Positions 17,241 to 25,984 of a DNA stretch of 64,000 bases are shown piece by piece. The DNA lies in NCBI GenBank assembly GCA_937879855.1, contig CALFMO010000054.1, positions 1 through 64,000 of the forward strand, read 5' to 3'. The position numbers and the translations under genes are program-made. The notes beneath the pieces are model-generated. The model saw only the letters and a list, made by a program, of their open reading frames with translations, searched no databases and was not told the DNA's origin. The first letter of the stretch is position 1. Every line of letters begins with the position of its first letter. Source of the stretch: an uncultured Acidobacteriaceae bacterium (GTDB taxonomy: Bacteria > Acidobacteriota > Terriglobia > Terriglobales > Acidobacteriaceae).

Positions 17241-17681
17241 TTATGTCTGGGTTGACCACCAGAGAAGGGCAATGAACAAAACCTGCATTGGGGCTCGCAA
17301 CCAAACTGGCGTTGGTGGTTTGCCGCGGAGGGTAACGCCCTTTTGTGCCGCATTGACGTTGGCGATAAACATCCCGACGAGAAGCGCAATCAAGCATACG
17401 CCCGCAAGCCTGCGGAATTGCGCAACTACCAGCCCCGCCGCTCCGAGAAGTTCGAGAACGCCCGTCACGTAAACGATCAGCAGGGGACGCGGAAAATATG
17501 GCGGGATCATTTGTGCTAAATCATGTTTCATCTTGTTGAAATGAGCCGTTGCGGTGAAGATGAACATCACGACCAGGGCATACCGGGCGGAATTCTGCCA
17601 CGAGGCGAGAGCATGCACACCAGCCATTCCCACCGCGCGAAAGAGCAGCCAGGACGACAACAATACGAGTAGGACGAGCAT
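17241..17681 (-). CDS. DoxX family membrane protein
   Basis: A 146-residue protein with four hydrophobic helices. A-T-A-H-F-N-K-M-K and P-P-Y-F-P-R-P-L-L-I-V-Y-V-T-G-V-L-E-L-L-G-A-A-G-L are the typical DoxX/DoxD-like signature. The biochemical role of stand-alone DoxX proteins is poorly defined. It is monocistronic and convergent with the acyltransferase. Confidence 0.8.
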   Translation of the reverse strand: MLVLLVLLSSWLLFRAVGMAGVHALASWQNSARYALVVMFIFTATAHFNKMKHDLAQMIPPYFPRPLLIVYVTGVLELLGAAGLVVAQFRRLAGVCLIALLVGMFIANVNAAQKGVTLRGKPPTPVWLRAPMQVLFIALLWWSTQT

Positions 17682-17891
17682 AAGAAGTCGAATCCAAACG
17701 GTAAGCCGAAAAAATCTTACAACGCCGAACTCTTATCCCTATAACCAACCAACGAAACTGCCCGTGGGCAAGAGCAGGGGGTGTTAGTTGCGGACGTGGG
17801 AGGATTGATTGGTCGAACACGATTCGCTCACGAACCACCAATGGCCCTCGGTTTGACTCATCCCTGCTTTCTCGTAGATGATTGGTGACGC

Positions 17892-18107
17892 ATGGATGTT
17901 GAGCGCATCATTGACGAGATTGAGCAGCTGCAAGAAATGTTCGAAGCGCCGGATATTAGGCCACTCAGCGCAAGCGACATCGCTGCTGCCAATCGCAGGC
18001 ACGACGATAAGCTCGCGCACAGCCCTTGGTTCCGGCTGTGGCAGCATTTTGGCGTCTGCTGCCGAACCGAATCCCCGACTCTCCGGCTGGGGGAAACTGA
18101 AGACTGA
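17892..18107 (+). CDS. Small hypothetical protein
   Basis: A 71-residue acidic protein with a likely N-terminal helix (DVERIIDEIEQLQEMFEAP) followed by I-R-P-L-S and W-F-R-L-W-Q-H-F-G-V-C-C-R. Composition is protein-like and favours this frame over the opposite-strand frame that covers the same bases. Two adjacent cysteines near residue 56 could bind metal. No function is known and no domain is recognised. Confidence 0.5.
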   Translation: MDVERIIDEIEQLQEMFEAPDIRPLSASDIAAANRRHDDKLAHSPWFRLWQHFGVCCRTESPTLRLGETED

Positions 18108-18221
18108 CGTATTCCCACAGCGCATGATGGATGCTCACTAACGCCCTACCCTACAATCAAAGCCAATGTTCGAGCGACACAGTCGTGTCATGAATCTAGG
18201 ATTGCAAGTTGTTGAAGTAAT

Positions 18222-18268
18222 TGGTCGGGAGAGAGGATTTGAACCTCCGACCCCCGGCTCCCGAGCCA
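18222..18268 (-). repeat. tRNA-Pro 3' fragment, att-like direct repeat copy 1
   Basis: On the minus strand this reads as the 3' part of a tRNA-Pro: an anticodon-loop-like CTCGGGAG, GGGGGTCGGAGG, the T arm GGTTCAAATCC and a final CGACCA. There is no D arm or 5' acceptor. A second fragment in the same orientation lies at 38784-38832. Such 3' halves are what tyrosine integrases leave at tRNA attachment sites. Confidence 0.75.
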
Positions 18269-18693
18269 AGAGCAGGACAAAAAAATCTAAGTGCTTCATC
18301 TGGCGTCGCTTAGGGGCCAGAAAGCCACTCTTTTTCCCGCCTCAATTGTACCGAGGTGTACCGAAAAATCCGGAACGGGCGGCATGTTAGGTCTACTGAT
18401 TAAGAGTTGACGCACCGGAGTGCGTTGAGCAGCAACGAACACCATCTGAAACCAGCTGCTTGCCCACGACCTAGCCCGCACGGAAGCACTTTGTCGAAAG
18501 TAGCAAAAAAGCCCGTATGGGCGCGCATGGGCTCGAAGCATACGGCACATTCTGCGGCACACTCTAGAGGCTTGTTCTGTCCACTAAGGCTCGCGAATTC
18601 TGGAATGATTCTTGTCGCTCGTGACAGGCTATTGAAACCGATGTGCTTGAGATTGAGTCTAATCGGTCACGACTCCGGTAGGAGGATTCACAC
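18269..18693. other. Gene-free stretch beside the att-like site
   Basis: About 425 bp without a convincing gene between the tRNA-Pro fragment and the SDR. The minus-strand frame at 18296-18562 is rich in Arg, Cys and Trp and not protein-like. An AGGAGG Shine-Dalgarno for the SDR gene ends the stretch. Confidence 0.5.
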
Positions 18694-19437
18694 ATGGCGA
18701 ACGGTAATTTGACAGCACTTATCACTGGAGGAACGAGCGGAATCGGTCGCGCCACGGCTAATAAACTGGCCCAGCTTGGCGTTCATGTCTTGGTCGTAGG
18801 ACGCAGCACGGAGCGTGGGAAGAAAACGGTCGACGAAATTCGTGCAGCAGGCGGCAAAGCGGATTTCATTGCCTCTGATCTTCGAGATGCAGCGAGCGCA
18901 CGCGAAGTGGCCCAGAAAGCGGTCGACCTAGGGAATGGCCACGTCGATATTCTGATCAACAATGCTGGGATTTATCCTTTCGGTGCCACGCACGAAATGT
19001 CGGAGGAACAGTTTGATCGTGTCTTTTCGCTTAATGTGAAGGCGCCGTATTTCCTGGTCGCTGAACTCGCTCCGCTGATGGCCAAAAGAGGCAAAGGGGC
19101 GATCGTGAACCTCTCGACCATGGCTGCCGAATACGGGTCGGCGGGAATGAGCCTGTATGGTTCGAGTAAAGCTGCGATCAATCTGTTGACTAAGACTTGG
19201 ACTGCTGAATATGGGCCGAGCGGGGTCCGCGTCAATGCAGTGAGCCCGGGACCAACGCGCACGGAAGGCACGGACGCGATGGGAGAGGGTCTCGAGCAGT
19301 TGGCCGCCCAGGGACCGGCGCACCGTCCAGCCACGCCCGACGAAATCGCAGAAGCAATTGTCTTTTTGGCCACAGATCGTTCCAGTTTTATTTACGGCGC
19401 GAAGCTCGCTGTCGATGGAGGGCGCACCGCGATCTGA
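18694..19437 (+). CDS. SDR family oxidoreductase
   Basis: A 247-residue classical short-chain dehydrogenase. It has GGTSGIGRAT for nucleotide binding, N-N-A-G-I-Y, the catalytic Ser in NLSTMAA, Y-G-S-S-K (YxxxK) and SPGPTRTEG after the active site. The Arg after the glycine motif and V-G-R-S-T-E-R suggest NADPH. The start follows AGGAGG closely. It opens a three-gene group with a flavodoxin-fold reductase and an MFS exporter, a set that suggests detoxification and export of a small molecule, but the substrate is unknown. Confidence 0.9.
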   Translation: MANGNLTALITGGTSGIGRATANKLAQLGVHVLVVGRSTERGKKTVDEIRAAGGKADFIASDLRDAASAREVAQKAVDLGNGHVDILINNAGIYPFGATHEMSEEQFDRVFSLNVKAPYFLVAELAPLMAKRGKGAIVNLSTMAAEYGSAGMSLYGSSKAAINLLTKTWTAEYGPSGVRVNAVSPGPTRTEGTDAMGEGLEQLAAQGPAHRPATPDEIAEAIVFLATDRSSFIYGAKLAVDGGRTAI

Positions 19438-19576
19438 ACTAAAAATTGCCAAAACTAACTCCGACTCGGTTCGCCTTGCAGATCCCTTAGCTTAGAAGGC
19501 GCCATGCGCGTGGCGGCATAACTCGTGCTAGCATTTCCAGCCGGAAGACAATGGGCATATTGAGGAGAACGCGGAT

Positions 19577-20221
19577 ATGAAATCTCAACTGACAGTAGTT
19601 GGTCTAGGAGGATCACTGGCAGAGCACTCCAGCAGTTTGGCTGCCCTCAAAATCGCATTACAAGGCGCGGCTGACGCTGGTGCGAAAACGGATCTTCTTG
19701 ATATTCGACAACTGTCTCTGCCGATGTATGACCCTGGGGCTGAAAACAACCCACCCGGGTCCGTGCGCAGGATGTGCGACACAATCCATAAGTCGGATGG
19801 TCTTATATGGAGCAGTCCGATGTACAACGGAACGATAAGTGGCTCTTTCAAGAACGCACTGGACTGGCTAAAGCTGCTCAGCGACCGAAATCCTCCTTAC
19901 CTGACGGACAAGGTAATTGGCCTCATCAGCACTGCGGGAGGCATGCAAGGATTGCAAGCCGTAAACACCATGGAGTTTGTGGTTCGGGCGCTCAGAGGCT
20001 GGGCGGTTCCTCTGGTGATGCCGATTGCGCAGGCCTGGAAGGCATTCGATAAAGAGGGCCTAGCTCAGGACGCACAATTGACCGAGCAACTGCGTGCATT
20101 GGGGAGAGAAGTAGCCAGAGGTTCTTGTCAGTTTGCACTCCAACCGCCGACCAAAGCGGACGCGGCAAAAGCGGAAACTGAAATTACACCTCTCAGTGAC
20201 GAAGAAGCAAGAACCGCCTAA
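19577..20221 (+). CDS. NADPH-dependent FMN reductase family protein
   Basis: A 214-residue flavodoxin-fold protein. GLGGSLAEHSSSL is the FMN-phosphate loop, and S-S-P-M-Y-N-G-T-I-S-G-S-F-K-N-A-L-D-W-L is the hallmark of NADPH-dependent FMN/quinone/azo reductases. G-L-I-S-T-A-G-G-M-Q-G completes the flavin site. It is cytoplasmic. It lies 140 bp after the SDR and 27 bp before the MFS gene, all on one strand. Confidence 0.87.
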   Translation: MKSQLTVVGLGGSLAEHSSSLAALKIALQGAADAGAKTDLLDIRQLSLPMYDPGAENNPPGSVRRMCDTIHKSDGLIWSSPMYNGTISGSFKNALDWLKLLSDRNPPYLTDKVIGLISTAGGMQGLQAVNTMEFVVRALRGWAVPLVMPIAQAWKAFDKEGLAQDAQLTEQLRALGREVARGSCQFALQPPTKADAAKAETEITPLSDEEARTA

Positions 20222-20248
20222 GTCCGAATTAATTCTTCGAGCACCCAA

Positions 20249-21862
20249 TTGGCGACCGATACAAAACAAAACCTGGCGGCAGGAGACTCGGCAGGCTTAG
20301 GGCGGCCACTTCGGGTTCCGATCTTTCGTCATCTGCTGGTCGCAGATCTTGTCTCCGATATTGGCACGTTCATGCAGAACGTTGGCGCTGCGTGGTTGAT
20401 GGTTTCACTGCGCGCCGGCCCAGGTTATGTCGCGCTCATACAAACTGCCGCTTCGCTGCCTTACTTCCTGCTGGCTCTGCCTGCGGGTTCCGCCGGCGAT
20501 ATCTTCGACCGCCGCAGACTCGTTTTGTATACCGAAGCCTGGATGGTGGGGGTGGCATTGATTCTAGCCGTTCTGACGATCAGCGGCCTCACTTCGCCCT
20601 GGTTGCTGCTTGCGCTGACATTTGCGCTCTCCGTTGGAGATGCGTTTGAAAATCCCACTTGGCGCGCCATCCTGCCTGAATTGGTCTCCAAGGACGACTT
20701 GGCGGCGGCCTCGGCCTTGAACGGAATCGAATTTAATCTCGCGAGAGCTGTGGGGCCCGCAATAGCGGGCGCGGTGATCGCCGCCGCAGGCGTGGCAACG
20801 GCTTTCGTCGCGAACGTCGTGTCGTTTTTTGGAGTCATTCTCGTCGTCGCGAGATGGAAGAGACCCGTTCGCAAGCGGACAGCCCCGGCAGAAACTTTGA
20901 CCGGAGCCACCGCCGCGGCCATTCGCTACGTCCGCAACTCGCCTGCGATTCTGACTGTGTTGGTTCGGACTGGGATCGTCATGTTCTTTACCAGCACTCT
21001 GTTTGCGCTACTGCCTTCGGTGGCCCGGAGTGTGAATGACAGTGCGATCGGGTATGGGGTGTTACTGGGGTGCTTTGGGGCAGGTTCGATTGGCGGCGCC
21101 TTGATTATGCAAAGGCTACGCGCTCGTTTCTCGACGGAAACGATTGTCTCAGGGGGCGTTGCGATCGTGGGCGTCGGGATCATAATGATCGCTCGTTTGC
21201 ACAGTTTGAGTGCGCTTGCTCCGGTCATTTTCGTGAGCGGCGCGGCATGGGTTCTATTCATTTCGCTCATCAATGCTTTGGTCCAAAACCTGGCCCCGGA
21301 TTGGGTACAAGCAAGAGTGCTGGCAATTTTCTCCCTCGTCTATATGGGGAGTTTTGCGCTGGGAAGTGCGCTCTGGGGCGGTGTGGCTCAGCGACGGGGC
21401 ATCGGGCTCGCTCTCATCTGTTCCGGGTTCGGAACTGTTGGGAGTGTAATACTTGCGCTGATCGCCAGGCTTCCGGATTCTACGGCAGATCTCACTCCCT
21501 GGAATCACTGGCGTATGCCCGTGATTGTCAAGGAGGTTGGCGCCGAGCTTCTTGAGGGCCCGGTTCTGGTCACAATCGAATACTCGGTTGTTTTAGGACA
21601 CGAAACAGAGTTTATCGGGGCGATCCGCAAATATGCCCGGACGAGGCGTCGCGATGGTGCCTATCAGTGGGGAATCTATCGCGACACCGAAGTGGCCAAT
21701 CGGTTTGTGGAAATATTCATGGTGCACTCGTGGGCAGAACATCTTCGTCAACACGAGCGCCAGACGAAAGCGGATCGTGAAGTGGAGCAACGCGTTTCCA
21801 GTTACGTGGCTGGCGAGCCGAAGGTGCGACATCTTCTCTACGCCGATTCGACAAAATCATAG
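20249..21862 (+). CDS. MFS transporter (EntS/MFS_3 type) with C-terminal extension
   Basis: A 537-residue exporter with 12 predicted helices. FRHLLVADLVSDIGTFMQNV, P-A-G-S-A-G-D-I-F-D-R-R-R (motif A) and N-P-T-W-R-A-I-L-P-E-L-V fit the MFS_3 group that includes enterobactin exporter EntS. After the last helix about 100 residues follow (from roughly 425) with a monooxygenase-like ferredoxin-fold pattern (R-R-D-G-A-Y-Q-W-G, H-S-W-A-E-H-L-R-Q-H). That extension recurs in this subfamily. The first codon is TTG at 20249 with only a weak ribosome site, so the exact start is uncertain. Confidence 0.85.
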   Translation: MATDTKQNLAAGDSAGLGRPLRVPIFRHLLVADLVSDIGTFMQNVGAAWLMVSLRAGPGYVALIQTAASLPYFLLALPAGSAGDIFDRRRLVLYTEAWMVGVALILAVLTISGLTSPWLLLALTFALSVGDAFENPTWRAILPELVSKDDLAAASALNGIEFNLARAVGPAIAGAVIAAAGVATAFVANVVSFFGVILVVARWKRPVRKRTAPAETLTGATAAAIRYVRNSPAILTVLVRTGIVMFFTSTLFALLPSVARSVNDSAIGYGVLLGCFGAGSIGGALIMQRLRARFSTETIVSGGVAIVGVGIIMIARLHSLSALAPVIFVSGAAWVLFISLINALVQNLAPDWVQARVLAIFSLVYMGSFALGSALWGGVAQRRGIGLALICSGFGTVGSVILALIARLPDSTADLTPWNHWRMPVIVKEVGAELLEGPVLVTIEYSVVLGHETEFIGAIRKYARTRRRDGAYQWGIYRDTEVANRFVEIFMVHSWAEHLRQHERQTKADREVEQRVSSYVAGEPKVRHLLYADSTKS

Positions 21863-21919
21863 CTCCGAGCCCAGCTTTGTCGCGTAGCCTGCAATCTGTA
21901 TCTCACCGTGATTGCTCCT

Positions 21920-22297
21920 TTACTTACCCTCCGATATGACTGCCCCATGCGTCCTTTCGAGATCGCTGAGTTTCTTTTGCTGCTCCGGGCGGAGAATTTT
22001 GTAAATTTGGGATTGCATGCGGGGGTTCGCGGCGATCAGCCTTGCCCGCAAACTTGCTTCTGTATCGGCAAGAGCTTTGATCTGCTTCTGATTGACGATG
22101 TTATGGCGAAAATAGTCGAATTTTACGTTCGAGATCTTTTCGAAGAAGGTAAAGTCCGCCCACGCCCCGTGCACCCCAATGTTGTTAATTTCAAAGCCGG
22201 ACAGAATTGTGGCGAGGGACAATGTGATTTTCCGCCAAACCTTTACAAGCGCCTGAGAACGCGCCGAGAGCCTACCGACGCGCGAACTCCGCCTCAT
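21920..22297 (-). CDS. Possible Spy/CpxP-like fragment
   Basis: The last third of this frame (QIKALADTEASLRARLIAAN, then M-Q-S-Q-I-Y-K-I-L-R-P-E-Q-Q-K-K-L) matches the helical L-T/R-P-E-Q-x-x-K-L repeat of periplasmic Spy/CpxP proteins. The first part is not typical, has no clear signal peptide and overlaps the cytochrome gene by 26 bp, so the gene may be truncated or wrongly started. If real it would be a periplasmic chaperone-like protein cotranscribed with the cytochromes. Confidence 0.45.
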   Translation of the reverse strand: MRRSSRVGRLSARSQALVKVWRKITLSLATILSGFEINNIGVHGAWADFTFFEKISNVKFDYFRHNIVNQKQIKALADTEASLRARLIAANPRMQSQIYKILRPEQQKKLSDLERTHGAVISEGK

Positions 22298-23393
22298 CTA
22301 CGGGGCTATTCTGCTTGACTTGAAGCAAGTGGATGTTCAGCGTTCGATTAGGCCGGGTAATAACCAGGTGTAGAGGAACTTGTATACCATCGAATGTTTT
22401 GTAATCGTCATAATCGATTTGGGTGGGGTTGAGACCGAGGGGCGACGAGGCAAAACGCAGCTGCCGGAGCAACAACCCGGTCTCTCGGTCGAAATACAAC
22501 TCCAAGGGCGGGCCGGACGCGTTCGTAGCAAATAACAGGATCGCGTCGTGGTCACTAATTCTTTCTGTTCTTATGACTTTCAATTGCTGGAACGCCTTCT
22601 CCACATTGATTGGAAATTGCAAATCCGCGTCCAGCTTGGCTCCTTCGATGTCTGCCTGAGGCATGTCGCGAACAGGGCCTGCTGGGGACCTAATCCACCC
22701 ATTCTGACCGTCAATTACCGTGGAGGTATCTCCCGCGGGCAAATGCACAATCATGGCCTGTCGCGACGGTGATTTAGAAAGAATTTCAATAGGGAAGGAG
22801 GGTCCGACGCCGAAAGAGACGGTACCGCTTTCAACGCGGCTCGACACATTCTGAATTGCCGGAGCTCCTCCAACGGCTCCTATGTACTTTTCGATTACGT
22901 CGTCCGTCGATGGCAAATTTGTCCGAGCTTGAGGCGTCGGGTTCGCTGCCGATCGAACCTCGGAAACGTATGGCGCTGTGCTGTCGACCATCGGTATACT
23001 CACGGGCTTTGCAGAACCGCGGTGGCAGGTGTAACAAGTTACAGCTCGCTCCCCGTGAAATTGGTCCGCATCGAGGGTGAACATCATCTGGATCATGCGG
23101 CGGGCGGTTTGCTTCGACGGTTTGTCGTCCTTATCGAAGCCATCATGAACGTGGCAGAACTCGCACTCGACGCCCAACGATGCCGATATGAACTGCATCG
23201 CAGGAATCAGTTGGTCCGGAGGAATGTCCTTCAATACTTGCAGATTCTTAAACCGTGGCTGCGCCGCCTTCTCTTGTGCGTTCACCGATGTTTCCCGCAG
23301 CCCAACTCCGCAAAGGAAAAGCGGAAGAATCCAGGCCAGCGTCAGGCCTACAACACGCGCCGCTCTGATTATTCTTCTGCTCTGGTTACTCAT
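22272..23393 (-). CDS. c-type cytochrome, photosynthetic reaction-centre cytochrome-like domain
   Basis: A 373-residue exported protein. A signal anchor (around residues 10-35) is followed by M-Q-F-I-S-A-S-L-G-V-E-C-E-F-C-H and V-T-C-Y-T-C-H, two CxxCH haem sites in the arrangement named after reaction-centre cytochrome subunits and frequent in non-phototrophic Acidobacteriota. The remaining 220 residues form a beta-rich outer-membrane-lipoprotein-like domain (from about residue 150). The ATG at 23393 overlaps the stop of the upstream multihaem gene (ATGA), showing coupling. Role: periplasmic electron transfer, partner unknown. Confidence 0.82.
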   Translation of the reverse strand: MSNQSRRIIRAARVVGLTLAWILPLFLCGVGLRETSVNAQEKAAQPRFKNLQVLKDIPPDQLIPAMQFISASLGVECEFCHVHDGFDKDDKPSKQTARRMIQMMFTLDADQFHGERAVTCYTCHRGSAKPVSIPMVDSTAPYVSEVRSAANPTPQARTNLPSTDDVIEKYIGAVGGAPAIQNVSSRVESGTVSFGVGPSFPIEILSKSPSRQAMIVHLPAGDTSTVIDGQNGWIRSPAGPVRDMPQADIEGAKLDADLQFPINVEKAFQQLKVIRTERISDHDAILLFATNASGPPLELYFDRETGLLLRQLRFASSPLGLNPTQIDYDDYKTFDGIQVPLHLVITRPNRTLNIHLLQVKQNSPVDEAEFARR

Positions 23394-24570
23394 TCGGTGA
23401 ACTGGTCTCCGTGGACTGCTATTTTGTGATCCGTGAAGTCGGTATGCATGGAAGGGATCGTATATTTCGGCATATGGCAACTCACACACTCGTGGTTTGA
23501 AACTTTGCAGGCGCCGATCGCATGAGCTCGGTCTTTCGCGGCGCCGCTCGCGGGCGAATGGCAGCTCATGCACACTTTGTCGTAGAAGGCAGCATCTTGC
23601 ACTCTGGGCTTGTGGGCGTCGTGGCAGGCTGTGCAGGTGAGTCGCGCATCGCCATTTCCCCAGCAGGGCTTTGCTCTAAGCGGTAGGCTGGAAACCGCAG
23701 GTTAAAAATCCCACTTATGAAGCTGAAGGTGACATCGGCCGAAGTACGATGACAGGCGCCGCAGAAATCCACCGAGTCGGCCGGGCTGAGGCGCGCAGGA
23801 TTAAAAATGAGCGTCGAAGTCCGAGCATCATGTTCCAGGCTCATCTGCGCCACATGCTGTGCTCCCGGACCATGGCATGCTTCACAGGTGACGCCCGGAA
23901 TCAACCGTTCGGGCCGAAATTGACCATCCGTACTGGAGGCCGTGGAATGGCAGCCAAAGCACAACGGAGGCTCATCCGGGGACATACGCCGGCCGAGTGC
24001 GGTGTCGATGCGGTTAGGCTGAAACCGAGTCCTTCCGGTTGTCAAATCCAAACCGTTCAGAGTCCTGTAGTAGCTCACCCGGCTCTCAAAATAGATCCCA
24101 TTCTCCTGATACAGAAAGGTATCCCCGAACTGCCTGTCCCCGAATACCCAGCTCAAGGCCGCTGACGCGGACTGCTCGCCATTGGTGGTCGAATACTCTG
24201 CTCCGGTCGCCGTTTGGGAGACCGAATAATCGTACGGCCCGGTGCGGAAGTGCATTGAGTGGGGCATATTTGTGAACGCATCTGCGGTTGCCGCTTTCAC
24301 CGCATGGGCCATAGGCGTATTCGTCTGCGTGGCAACCATATCCTGATGGCAGAGTCCACAAGTCTCCGAGCCCACATATTGATCGCGCGCAAAAGCTCCC
24401 TTGGTCGGCCACCACCCCGGATCAATCAGCCGAATTTCAGTTGCAGTGCTGAGTTCGTGGCTCTTGCGCGACTGTGACTCTGCGGAGATTACGAAGGAGC
24501 GAGACGCCACTAGAGTGGTCAGGAGCAGCACGCCAAGAATCGAGACAGACTTCGCCATATTCGGGATCAT
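23390..24570 (-). CDS. Multihaem c-type cytochrome, frameshifted
   Basis: An exported cytochrome with seven CxxCH sites: CGLCH, CFGCH, CEACH and CGACH in the first frame, then CTACH, CMSCH and CVSCH in the next. The first frame runs off the family pattern after AYRLEQSP near 23665-23675, and the next frame resumes C-W-G-N-G-D-A-R-L-T-C-T-A-C-H; one missing base in AGCAAAGCCCTGCTGG explains it. The N-terminus has a hydrophobic signal segment; the start at 24570 has AGGGTAG upstream. It resembles cytochrome c554/NrfA-like tetrahaem-motif proteins. Restored, it would be about 393 residues and coupled to the next cytochrome gene. Confidence 0.78.
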
Positions 24571-24831
24571 CGATTCTACCCTGATCAACCTCGACGTCTA
24601 CAAGCACAGCTTCATCGCGTCGTAACGCAACTGGAGGACATAACCAAGCTTCCGATTAAGTGGTGCGGAATTCATATCGACCATAATCAAGAGTTCGCGG
24701 CTCCGGTAAAGTAGACCAACGAAACGGAAGAACGCGAATGGGATGTGGCTATGGGGCGGTGGTGCTTTACACGGCGAGGTTGCAGCCCCATGACAGCAAC
24801 GGGAGCTACTCGGCCATTCCTCTTGCCGCTC

Positions 24832-25830
24832 TTATTTGGGCTTCAGCTTCGCCAATGCATCCTTCACCCGGGGCGCCAAAGGAGAGTCCGGCGCTTCCTT
24901 CAAATACTCTTCATATTCCTTGGCGACTTCATTGTCTTGGCCTTTTCCGGTGAGCGCCTGCGCCACGATCAGGTGTGAAATCGCAAACTGCTTGTGGTCG
25001 GGAAGGGACGGCACTTTGCGGGCATTGGTGAGGGCGAGCTCGGTTTCGCCGTTTTGGAGCTGAACGTTGGCAAGCGCGGTGAGGGTTTGCGCGCTCTTAG
25101 GCTGGTCGGCAGCAACGCGCCGCAGATACGGCTCGGCCTCCTTGTATTGCCGGTTCTCATAGTAGAACTGACCCAAATAGAGATTGGCTTGCTGCAGAGT
25201 CGGATCAATCTGCGTGGCGCTACGGTACGATTCCACGGCGTCCTTGCCGTCCTTCAGTTGGATTTCCGCCAGTGCAAGATTGTTGAACGCGTCCGCGTAT
25301 TTCGGAAACGCAGCAATCGCTTTCTGAAAATGATTCTTGGCTTCCTCCCAGTGCTTTTTGTCCATTTCCTTCAATCCCAACTTGAATTCTTTCTGGGCAG
25401 GTTCTGGAACGATGACTGCGACAGCTACGCTACCCATCTCACTCATAACGGTGTTGGTCAACCGAACCTCTATGTGTTCGGTGATATACGGTCCCCCTTG
25501 GCTGCCACCCGTTTCAAAGATATCGCTATTCGTTGTCTCGACGTCGGGCCCGCTTACCCGCACCTGAAAACGCCCGCTGGAAACGCCGTCGAAGGTCGCG
25601 CCGCCATTTCCATCGGTTGTCCGTATACCCGCAACTCCCCCGAGCGGTGAGATCAGCTCTACTCGCAGTCCAGATGCGGGTCGGTGGCTCTGCTGGTAAG
25701 TAACACGGACGCTTACGGTGGTGATTCCGGCAGAAGACCCCGCGCTCATGGTGGTCGGCTGCTGTGCGGCACTGGCCGCCGAGAAAAAGGCCAGCGCCAG
25801 AGTGAGCGACCAAAGATGACTCGATCTCAT
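24832..25830 (-). CDS. Secreted TPR protein with carboxypeptidase-regulatory-like domain
   Basis: A 332-residue protein. A signal peptide (1-22, ending ASA-AQQ) is followed by a beta domain resembling carboxypeptidase-regulatory/Cna-B folds (V-R-V-T-Y-Q-Q to about residue 125, with T-T-D-G-N-G-G-A-T-F). From about 145 to 320 come TPR units (HWEEAKNHFQKAIAAFPKYA, DAFNNLALAEIQLKDGKDAV and similar). It closes a minus-strand series of secreted TPR and VWA proteins. Probably a periplasmic scaffold; partner unknown. Confidence 0.8.
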   Translation of the reverse strand: MRSSHLWSLTLALAFFSAASAAQQPTTMSAGSSAGITTVSVRVTYQQSHRPASGLRVELISPLGGVAGIRTTDGNGGATFDGVSSGRFQVRVSGPDVETTNSDIFETGGSQGGPYITEHIEVRLTNTVMSEMGSVAVAVIVPEPAQKEFKLGLKEMDKKHWEEAKNHFQKAIAAFPKYADAFNNLALAEIQLKDGKDAVESYRSATQIDPTLQQANLYLGQFYYENRQYKEAEPYLRRVAADQPKSAQTLTALANVQLQNGETELALTNARKVPSLPDHKQFAISHLIVAQALTGKGQDNEVAKEYEEYLKEAPDSPLAPRVKDALAKLKPK

Positions 25831-25984
25831 GACTGTCCCTCCATCCTTTGCTGAAAGAAAACCATCTCGCCGTGCGGAACGCCTTTTCGAGCGAAATTCT
25901 CGCGAGCTGAAAGCTCAGAAACTGACAAATTATAGACCCACTTGGACGGCCAGCAGCGATGATTTGCTGTTCTGAAATGCCGCG

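Noticed and set aside
18390..18411. Resemblance of the minus strand to a tRNA-Lys (CTT) anticodon arm
   Set aside because: The loop CTCTTAA fits, but the stem does not pair and no T arm or acceptor follows; too short to claim.
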